From positions 1 through 6,792 of the forward strand of contig JAIVJP010000042.1 in assembly GCA_020199975.1 (NCBI GenBank): DNA of 6,792 nt. The letters are read 5' to 3'. Positions 1-4,374 of this stretch are shown piece after piece. This DNA comes from Acidobacteriota bacterium (GTDB lineage Bacteria; Acidobacteriota; Blastocatellia; Pyrinomonadales; Pyrinomonadaceae). How positions within the stretch are numbered: position 1 is the first letter of the stretch; each line of letters starts with the position of its first letter. The position numbers were made by a program, and so were the translations under genes. Below the pieces are notes generated by a model. It was given only the letters and a program-made list of their open reading frames with translations, was not told the origin of the DNA and made no database searches.

Positions 1-313
1 TTACAAGGGCGGCCTTAAAACCGCAGCTCTCGGGGGTTGTGTTGCACTTCGTAATCGCAACAACAGCAGCCGCAATTCTCACGTTTCTTGTGCGGCACGC
101 AATCGTGAGCGGGTTGGTTTATGGCATCGCGGTGTATTTCTTTATGAACCTGGTGGTAATTGCCGCTTTCAGCCTTTCCGCACAGAGTCTCGTTCGCTCT
201 GTCTTCGCTGGTTACCGGCTTGATTGTGCACAATGCTCTGCGTAGGGCTGCCGATCTTGCTCACGTCCTTCGCTACTCCTCACAAGAGAGGGGGAGACAG
301 GGAGATACAGTGA
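1..313 (+). pseudogene. 3' part of a small multi-pass membrane protein gene, frameshifted twice
   Basis: The uninterrupted frame (stop at 243-245) encodes two hydrophobic segments and ends in a non-membrane tail, DCAQCSA. If one A is removed at 158/159, the reading continues as LVVLPLSAFPHRVSFALSSL. If one A is removed at 232/233, it continues as GLIVHMLCVGLPILL and stops at 311-313. The LPLSA and HxxxVGLPI stretches resemble the C-terminal end of small four-helix bacterial membrane proteins of unknown function (YagU/DUF1440-like; family name from memory, not verified). The AAAILTFLVRHAIVSG stretch also looks a few codons shorter than I expect between its first two helices, a possible third lesion. 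The 5' end lies outside the window. No function can be given. Two indels in about 75 bases, against none in the 2.4-kb gene at the right end, favour a real pseudogene over sequencing error. Confidence 0.7.
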
Positions 314-364
314 TACGATGATACGGAGATACTGAGATTCGGAGACACGGAGATGCGGAGATTA
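293..364 (+). repeat. 8-bp tandem array, consensus GGAGATAC, about 9 units
   Basis: From 293 the sequence divides into consecutive octamers: ggagacag, ggagatac, agtgatac, gatgatac, ggagatac, tgagattc, ggagacac, ggagatgc, ggagatta. Most units share GGAGAYAC with one to three changes, and the phase is kept for 72 bases. The array overlaps the restored 3' end of the upstream pseudogene (stop at 311-313). It lies in the leader of the DinB-like gene. It has no coding role that I can see. Confidence 0.85.
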
Positions 365-376
365 AACAATTTCGCC

Positions 377-408
377 TCGTCTCCCCTTCTCCCCTTCTCC
401 GTGTCTCC
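377..408 (-). repeat. inverted 8-bp tandem array, 4 units of the same octamer
   Basis: Four octamers (tcgtctcc, ccttctcc, ccttctcc, gtgtctcc) are reverse complements of GGAGANNN units, so the array at 293-364 recurs here in the opposite orientation after a 12-base spacer. The last unit makes a perfect 12-bp inverted repeat: ggagacacggag at 341-352 and ctccgtgtctcc at 397-408. In RNA this would form a stem ending about 5 bases before the putative Shine-Dalgarno sequence of the next gene. Confidence 0.85.
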
Positions 409-412
409 TCTA

Positions 413-419
413 CAGGGAG
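413..419 (+). promoter_or_regulatory. ribosome-binding site deciding the DinB-like start
   Basis: The purine-rich stretch cagggag lies 8 bases before the ATG at 428 (a second ATG follows at 431). The frame is open further upstream to 353, but that extension only translates the inverted repeat array (residues such as SPLLPFSVSP). The start at 428 or 431 is therefore preferred. Confidence 0.6.
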
Positions 420-427
420 TAAACTCG

Positions 428-1033
428 ATGATGAACGAAACTATAGGCAAGCCAGATTCGACGGAATATCTCCCTTACTACGGCAAGTATGTCTCGCTGG
501 TTCCGGACGGCGACATACTCACTGTTTTGGGTAAACAGATGGAGGAAACCGCTGGCCTCCTGAACAGCATTCCGGAGTCGCGGGCCAACTTTCGCTACGC
601 GACGGACAAATGGAGCATTAAGGAGCTCGTGGGACATATAATTGACACCGAGCGGGTTTTTGCCTACCGCGCACTGCGATTCGCGCGGAACGACAAAACG
701 CCTTTGCCTGGTTACGAGCAGGACGATTATGTCAGTAACGCTTCTTTCGATAGCTGCACGCTGACGGACCTTGCTTCGGAGCTTAAAAGTGTCAGGCAAT
801 CCACTCTCTTCCTGTTCAAACATCTCGATGAGAAGGCCTGGATGCGCAGGGGCCTGGCCAACGACAGCGAGGCAAGTGTCCGCGCCCTGGCTCATATCAT
901 TGCGGGGCATGAACTTCACCACCGGGAGATTTTGCGCAGCAGGTATTTATCGGCGACGGGCCGTCAGAACGGCGAGCGGTTCGCGACCCGGTCTCAACAG
1001 CAGCAACAACCCGGTCGAAAACCTAGACTGTAG
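428..1033 (+). CDS. DinB/YfiT-like four-helix-bundle protein (putative metal-dependent)
   Basis: The product is 201 residues from the ATG at 428, close to the usual length of DinB-superfamily proteins. Members are cytoplasmic helical bundles that hold a divalent metal through three histidines. Some act as thiol-dependent S-transferases (bacillithiol, mycothiol), but most have no known substrate. The visible signature is WSIKELVGHIIDTERVFAYR, with the first putative metal histidine at about residue 70. The second cluster is HIIAGHELHHREIL, with histidines at about 156, 161, 164 and 165. RFAR followed by a PLPGYEQDDYV stretch between them is typical of this subgroup. The C-terminal tail after about residue 175 is unusual: it carries five consecutive glutamines and a basic end, outside the folded domain. 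The leader contains inverted octamer arrays. The exact enzymatic role cannot be told from sequence. Confidence 0.88.
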   Translation: MMNETIGKPDSTEYLPYYGKYVSLVPDGDILTVLGKQMEETAGLLNSIPESRANFRYATDKWSIKELVGHIIDTERVFAYRALRFARNDKTPLPGYEQDDYVSNASFDSCTLTDLASELKSVRQSTLFLFKHLDEKAWMRRGLANDSEASVRALAHIIAGHELHHREILRSRYLSATGRQNGERFATRSQQQQQPGRKPRL

Positions 1034-1060
1034 AGAAACCTCGAAGACAGCTTCGCGAAG

Positions 1061-1267
1061 GGTTTTCCGACGCGTAGCGTCAACATGAATTTAGCCCGGC
1101 GTTTCAACGCCGGGTTCAAGCAACCACTCCGCCACGTCGCGTCAGCGACGGCTGAAGAGGGGTGCAAGTCAGGCGTTGCTAGCGCGACGCGGACAATCGA
1201 GCCGACGGGTTTTCCCCAGCTTTGAAAAACTGGGCTAAATTTATGACACCGCTACGCGGCGAAAACC
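1061..1267. mobile_element. MITE-like palindromic element, about 207 bp
   Basis: The outer arms are imperfect inverted repeats. The left arm runs from 1061 to 1097 and the right from 1232 to 1267. Both share ggttttc at the outer end, cgcgtagcg in the middle and aatttagccc at the inner end (about 30 of 37 positions pair). Three hairpins sit inside: cccggcgtt/aacgccggg at 1095-1114, cgtcgc/gcgacg at 1135-1150, and a 9-bp stem with one mismatch around 1215-1234 (cccag...ctggg). There is no ORF for a transposase and no convincing target duplication. The layout resembles non-autonomous MITE or REP/BIME-type elements, mobilised in trans if at all. It fills nearly all of the interval between the DinB-like gene and the reductase fragment. 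Confidence 0.7.
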
Positions 1268-1330
1268 ATCGTGTTGCAGAGAGTCTTACACAGCCTTACC
1301 ACGCGGTTCTGACAGTTGAGGCAAACAGCA

Positions 1331-1594
1331 GTGAAAAAGCGCCGAAAGATCATCGTTTACATCGCCACCAGCGCCGATGGTTATATCGCGCGCCCTGATG
1401 GCAACGTCGACTGGCTCAATCAGCCCAGATCGGCGGACGACTATGGCATGGGCGCGTTTTACCAATCCATCGACACAGTCATTTGGGGCCCAAAGACGTA
1501 CGAGCCCTTACTTCAGAAATTCGCATCCGGCAAGGCCAAAGCGACTGCACGATCGGAGAAGCCCAAGGCCCAAACCCAGCACGAAGTTTCTTAG
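1331..1594 (+). pseudogene. truncated RibD C-terminal/DHFR-family reductase (N-terminal half only)
   Basis: The GTG at 1331 starts a frame reading KIIVYIATSADGYIARPDGN, then VDWLNQPR, YGMGAFYQSIDTVIWGPKTYE. This is the conserved N-terminal half of RibD-C-like NAD(P)H-dependent reductases, normally about 170-200 residues. A GAGG lies 9 bases upstream; a TTG at 1316 is an alternative start. After KTYE (about residue 57) family similarity stops, and a low-complexity Lys/Ala/Gln tail runs to the stop at 1594, giving 87 residues. The second half, which contains the MMGGAGL-like glycine motif and the C-terminal strands, is absent from all frames downstream. The protein is therefore unlikely to be a working reductase. 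The loss coincides with the junction to the metallopeptidase gene. Confidence 0.7.
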
Positions 1595-1630
1595 TGACAT
1601 TTCGTGTGATTTCGTGGATCGTGGTGATCG
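1580..1630. repeat. short TTCGTG-rich repeat at the junction of two truncated genes
   Basis: The sequence has cacgaa at 1580-1585 and ttcgtg at 1601-1606 as an inverted pair. It then shows near-tandem decamers: ttcgtgtgat at 1601, ttcgtggatc at 1611 and gtggtgatcg at 1621. It lies exactly where homology to the reductase has ended and homology to the YpfJ-like protein has not yet begun (about 1627). It may be a dispersed intergenic repeat or the scar of the recombination that joined the two genes. Confidence 0.4.
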
Positions 1631-1637
1631 ACGCGGA

Positions 1638-2438
1638 ATGTCGCGCGGGGGAATGGCGATCGGAGGTGGCCTCGGCGGCATCATAATACTAGTCATAGCG
1701 TTACTGTTCGGCGCAGATCCGCGCCAGTTGTTAGAGCAGTTGCCGAGTGAGGGCCAGGCCCCGGTCACTCAGTCCTCACGCCCAACCAACCCGGAGGAAG
1801 AAGAGCTTCGAAAGTTCGTCGGGGCGGTGCTGGCTGATACAGAGGACGTTTGGAACGACATATTCCGCCAACTGGGCCGGCAATATCGCGAACCTACGCT
1901 CGTCTTATTCACCGATAGGGTCCAGTCAGCTTGTGGAGTCGCCGGCGCAGCGGTTGGTCCGTTCTACTGTCCTGGTGATGAGAAACTCTACATTGATCTT
2001 GCGTTTTACCGCGAGTTGAAATCGCGCTTTCGAGCTCCCGGAGATTTTGCCCAGGCATACGTCATCGCGCACGAAGTAGGTCACCATGTCCAACATCTAC
2101 TTGGAACGATGGACCAGGTAAACTCAGCTCGGAACCGCCTGAGCGAAGCTGAGGCGAATCAGCTTTCGGTGCGACTCGAACTCCAAGCCGATTTCTTAGC
2201 GGGCGTTTGGGCGCATCATGCCCAGAAGCGAGGGGCGCTCGAGGAGGGAGACGTCGAGGAAGCGCTCGGGGCAGCCAGCGCCATCGGCGATGACCGGCTT
2301 CAGGGTGAATCCCAGGGATATGTCGTTCCTGACTCGTTCACCCATGGCACTTCGGAACAACGGATTAGTTGGTTTCGGCAGGGACTCGACACAGGCGACA
2401 TTCGTCATGGCGATACTTTCAATACGCGAAGTTTGTAG
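1638..2438 (+). CDS. YpfJ-like neutral zinc metallopeptidase, membrane-anchored, short N-terminus
   Basis: From the ATG at 1638 the product is 266 residues. A glycine-rich entry (MSRGGMAIGGGLGG) leads into one transmembrane segment at about residues 13-25, and the rest should lie outside the membrane. The zinc site is HEVGHH at 145-150, where H145, E146 and H149 form the HExxH motif. The likely third ligand region is ELQAD at 181-185. The family block SACGVAGAAVGPFYCPGDEKLYIDLAFYREL is present at about 97-127. Physiological substrates of YpfJ-type peptidases are not established. Relatives usually start with a short RW-containing cytoplasmic leader before (E)DRRGM; here only DRRGM remains and the bases upstream are unrelated. 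Start choice is therefore open: GTG at 1614, ATG at 1638 or ATG at 1653, none with a clear ribosome-binding site. The fold and active site look complete, but expression may have been lost with the native 5' end. Confidence 0.85.
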   Translation: MSRGGMAIGGGLGGIIILVIALLFGADPRQLLEQLPSEGQAPVTQSSRPTNPEEEELRKFVGAVLADTEDVWNDIFRQLGRQYREPTLVLFTDRVQSACGVAGAAVGPFYCPGDEKLYIDLAFYRELKSRFRAPGDFAQAYVIAHEVGHHVQHLLGTMDQVNSARNRLSEAEANQLSVRLELQADFLAGVWAHHAQKRGALEEGDVEEALGAASAIGDDRLQGESQGYVVPDSFTHGTSEQRISWFRQGLDTGDIRHGDTFNTRSL

Positions 2439-2482
2439 GGTTACGACTCCCAAACGCAACGGGCAGGCCGCAATTGGATTTA

Positions 2483-2531
2483 AGCCCGCGAAGCGTGGCG
2501 AAAGCATAAAGCCTGGGGCGTGAGCTCCAGG
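2483..2531 (+). repeat. left arm of 49-bp inverted repeat (REP-like)
   Basis: The arm starts agcccgcgaagcgtggcg and ends gcgtgagctccagg. It pairs with 2808-2856 at 47 of 49 positions. Its inner end is itself a small hairpin, cctgg/ccagg, around 2512-2531. The first 11 bases (agcccgcgaag) recur in direct orientation at 2552-2562, giving a third partial copy. It is intergenic, just past the metallopeptidase stop. Confidence 0.85.
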
Positions 2532-2562
2532 ATAATCGCATTTGAGTTCCTAGCCCGCGAAG

Positions 2563-2696
2563 GAGTCTGTCGGAAAAATCGAAAAACGCGAAAAATGAAT
2601 ATACAAAACCATTGACGCAAAAAAACCTCGTTAGAACGCAAAATGCGGGCCAAGATTGTTTGGCGAAATCGTTGAACCGATTTTTCCGACAGACTC
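2563..2696. mobile_element. 134-bp IS-derived miniature element with 19-bp perfect TIRs and 5-bp target duplication
   Basis: The terminal repeat gagtctgtcggaaaaatcg at 2563-2581 is matched exactly by its reverse complement at 2678-2696. Both sides are flanked by the 5-bp direct repeat cgaag (2558-2562 and 2697-2701), as expected of a target-site duplication. The 96-bp interior is A-rich and has no ORF, so this is a non-autonomous element that would need a transposase in trans. The family cannot be fixed from the termini alone; an IS4/IS1634- or IS5-like parent is a guess. It sits inside the REP-like island, within or directly after a partial repeat copy. Confidence 0.85.
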
Positions 2697-2769
2697 CGAA
2701 GGGGGGCGGCAGCGGCAACAAAGGAGGCATCGTTGAATAACGCACGAACGCCATTCTTGATCTGCTGTC

Positions 2770-2783
2770 GCCCGCTCGCGGGC
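2770..2783. repeat. gcccgc/gcgggc hairpin, 2-nt loop
   Basis: A compact GC palindrome, gcccgc tc gcgggc, lies between the miniature element and the right REP arm. There is no T-tract after it, so it does not read as a standard intrinsic terminator. It is probably part of the same dispersed palindromic repeat family. Confidence 0.5.
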
Positions 2784-2807
2784 TGGTTGATCTTATTTGT
2801 TCGTTGA

Positions 2808-2856
2808 CCTGGGGCTCACGCCCCAGGCTCTATGCTTTCGCCACGCTTCGCGGGCT
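2808..2856 (-). repeat. right arm of 49-bp inverted repeat (REP-like)
   Basis: Reverse complement of 2483-2531 with two differences. One of them makes its hairpin perfect: cctggggc tcac gccccagg at 2808-2827. It ends 17 bases before the stop codon of the convergent EEP gene. The hairpin could slow transcription from either side, but no poly-T follows. The whole interval 2439-2873 (435 bases) is gene-free and consists mainly of this repeat pair, the miniature element between the arms, and A/T-rich spacer. Confidence 0.85.
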
Positions 2857-2873
2857 CTAAATAACAAAACTTA

Positions 2874-3620
2874 TTAGATCTCAAGCTGGGCCAGAAGCGG
2901 AAAATGATCTGATGCACCGGCAACCTCGGCCGGAGTAGTAATCACCTCGCAAGTTACCAGGCGATCGGCAAAGGGCTTGGGAACGAATACATAGTCGAGA
3001 CGAAGGTGTGGATCCCAGGTAGGGAAAGTGTAGCCCTTGACCTCGGGATGCATCAGCCGGAACCCGTCCGCATAGTTGGCATCAAGCATGATTTGAATGG
3101 TCTCACGTTGAATATCGCGACCGCTCATCCAGACCAGGGCCCGGATCCATGCCGGCATGCGCCTCACATCGAGCACTTCGCCTGGAGCCAGGGTATTAAA
3201 ATCTCCAACCAGTACATGAAACCCTTGCTGGTGTCGCTCGATGCCTTTCAGCAATGACCTAGTCTCTCGTGCTCTGCGGCGTTCGCTCCACTTGGAGAAC
3301 ATTGAACTAAGGTGTAGTCCAAAGATTCGAGCTTCGGTTCCTGCGAGCACGATCTCCAGAAAAGAGTGCTTGGCTCCTGCCGGGTAGTGCCATTCATGGT
3401 AGGAGATTTCAACTCGACTGAGGTAAGCGATTGAATGTGCCCTCTGTGCCGCCCAGAACGGAAAGTCCGTTGCTTTTGCTAATCCTTCGATGACCCGGGT
3501 GTCGGTCGCTTCCTGAAACACCACGAGGTCAGGTGAGATTTTCCGGACGACCTCGGCCAGACGAGTTTCTCGCCCGCTACCTCCAAAGCGAATGTTGTAG
3601 GTGAGCAGCTTGAGAATCAC
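2874..3620 (-). CDS. endonuclease/exonuclease/phosphatase (EEP) family protein
   Basis: The product is 248 residues, starting with GTG at 3620. The full set of EEP (DNase I-like) catalytic motifs is visible: TYNIRFGG with N9, VVFQEATD with E37, FGLHLSS with H103, VGDFNTLAPGE with D140 and N142, LRLDYVFVP with D209, and GASDHFPLLAQL with D238 and H239. Family members use Mg2+ or Mn2+ to cleave phosphodiester or phosphomonoester bonds in nucleic acids, lipids or small molecules; the substrate cannot be read from sequence. No signal peptide is seen, so it is probably cytoplasmic. Its start overlaps the stop of the upstream nucleotidyltransferase-like gene by four bases (GTGA), so the two are translationally coupled and likely co-transcribed. 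Length and motif order are normal, with nothing missing. Confidence 0.9.
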   Translation of the reverse strand: MILKLLTYNIRFGGSGRETRLAEVVRKISPDLVVFQEATDTRVIEGLAKATDFPFWAAQRAHSIAYLSRVEISYHEWHYPAGAKHSFLEIVLAGTEARIFGLHLSSMFSKWSERRRARETRSLLKGIERHQQGFHVLVGDFNTLAPGEVLDVRRMPAWIRALVWMSGRDIQRETIQIMLDANYADGFRLMHPEVKGYTFPTWDPHLRLDYVFVPKPFADRLVTCEVITTPAEVAGASDHFPLLAQLEI

Positions 3621-4096
3621 GAACCGGCCTCTGCCTCGATCACGGTAAAGTAGGGTTCATCAAAAAGAACGTCGCGCGCATACAACACCAGATTGGCCGT
3701 AGCCTGAAAGTTAACCGGCCGGCCCACTAACTGTTGCAGGGACTTGCGGAGTTTGTTGAGGCCGATTGCAATTGCCGGATCCTCGTCGCAGAGCGGCTTC
3801 GTGTGGAGACCCGGAATGTAATATGCATCCTTGTCCCAATACTCCATCACCTTGTTTCCCACGAGGGTAACGTCAAGGTCGCTGGTTCCCTTCCCGTCTG
3901 CATCAAACGGCTTCCCATCTTCCCAGCGTTCGTTTGTAACGACGCTGCCGCGCAGGACGATACCGGTACCCGGTGGCAGGTCTGCCTGAAGCCGCTTATG
4001 AAACGCTATAAAAAGTCGTTGATCCCCGCCGAACGCTAGTCGCGAAACCCGTTCGCGGATTTCCTTTTCGTTCATGTCTTTCACATCTTTGGCCAT
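3617..4096 (-). CDS. small nucleotidyltransferase-fold protein
   Basis: The product is 159 residues from the ATG at 4096. The core is GIVLRGSVVT at about 45-54 followed by TSDLDVTLVG at 71-80. This fits the hG[GS]...DxD signature of the polymerase-beta-like nucleotidyltransferase fold (G50, S51, D73, D75), with a longer insertion than usual (RWEDGKPFDADGKG) between the two parts. The C-terminal part reads WDKDAYYIPGLHTK, then RPVNFQA at 126-132, then LVLYARDVLFDEPYF. I see no obvious third carboxylate in the RPVNFQA strand where one is often found, so activity is uncertain. I recognise the architecture but no named family. Start: an AAGGAG lies 14 bases before the ATG at 4096, rather far; ATG at 4075 (MNEKEIRE) is an alternative. 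It is the first gene of a two-gene operon with the EEP enzyme. Confidence 0.75.
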   Translation of the reverse strand: MAKDVKDMNEKEIRERVSRLAFGGDQRLFIAFHKRLQADLPPGTGIVLRGSVVTNERWEDGKPFDADGKGTSDLDVTLVGNKVMEYWDKDAYYIPGLHTKPLCDEDPAIAIGLNKLRKSLQQLVGRPVNFQATANLVLYARDVLFDEPYFTVIEAEAGS

Positions 4097-4140
4097 GCCT
4101 GGTTCTGACTCTCCTTCGCACGGATGATTAGTTCCTTAGT

Positions 4141-4146
4141 TTTATA
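4141..4146 (-). promoter_or_regulatory. possible -10 box for the nucleotidyltransferase-EEP operon
   Basis: On the minus strand this reads TATAAA within gttataaaac, 45 bases before the ATG at 4096. No good -35 hexamer is seen at the usual spacing (ctcgac lies 19 bases upstream). It is the best A/T-rich candidate in a GC-rich leader. Confidence 0.25.
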
Positions 4147-4195
4147 ACGCCTGCTAGCCCCGGAGGTCGAGACTTAAATTCGCAGGTTCGGAAGG

Positions 4196-4313
4196 GTGGT
4201 TTACCCAGTGGTTTACCCCGCCGACTCCCATCGTCAGGCAAGCAGGCGTAAACACCCGACCTGACCTGAGAGGTATTCGAACCTGATCCTTGCTTGTTCA
4301 CCCTGTGGTAAAC
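4196..4313. promoter_or_regulatory. cluster of GTTTAC/GTAAAC motifs in divergent intergenic region
   Basis: GTGGTTTACCC occurs twice as a direct repeat with a 12-base period (4196-4206 and 4208-4218). The core recurs inverted as GTAAAC at 4248-4253 and 4308-4313. Nearby is a stem gtcagg/cctgac at 4233-4238 and 4260-4265. The cluster lies between the divergent starts at 4096 and 4375, where an operator for either gene would be expected. The binding factor is unknown. Confidence 0.4.
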
Positions 4314-4374
4314 TGCGGCTCTGTTTCAACCAGCAGTTCCGTCGGCATTTCACACCTTCATCTCAGGAGAGTCT

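Noticed and set aside
293..408. CRISPR array
   Set aside because: Units are 8 bp and contiguous, with no unique spacers.
353..427. N-terminal extension of the DinB-like protein (25 extra residues)
   Set aside because: It translates the inverted octamer array and lacks a ribosome-binding site, while the ATG at 428 has one.
410..922. 170-codon minus-strand ORF opposite the DinB-like gene
   Set aside because: It is a shadow; the plus strand carries recognisable DinB motifs.
1377..1637. Extension of the metallopeptidase frame to an ATG at 1377
   Set aside because: It runs through the reductase fragment in a shifted frame, and its residues match nothing in the peptidase family.
2720..2807. Small ORF (24 codons, TTG at 2733) with an ideal AAAGGAGG 5 bases upstream, encoding a hydrophobic peptide
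   Set aside because: It lies in the repeat island and spans a GC palindrome. The SD match may be chance, and there is no independent evidence of coding.
2808..2827. Intrinsic terminator between convergent genes
   Set aside because: The hairpin is strong but is not followed by a T-tract on either strand, and it belongs to the 49-bp inverted repeat.
4183..4285. Inverted repeat caggttcg/cgaacctg as an operator or att site
   Set aside because: Only 8 bp with a gap of nearly 90 bases; not distinguishable from chance.
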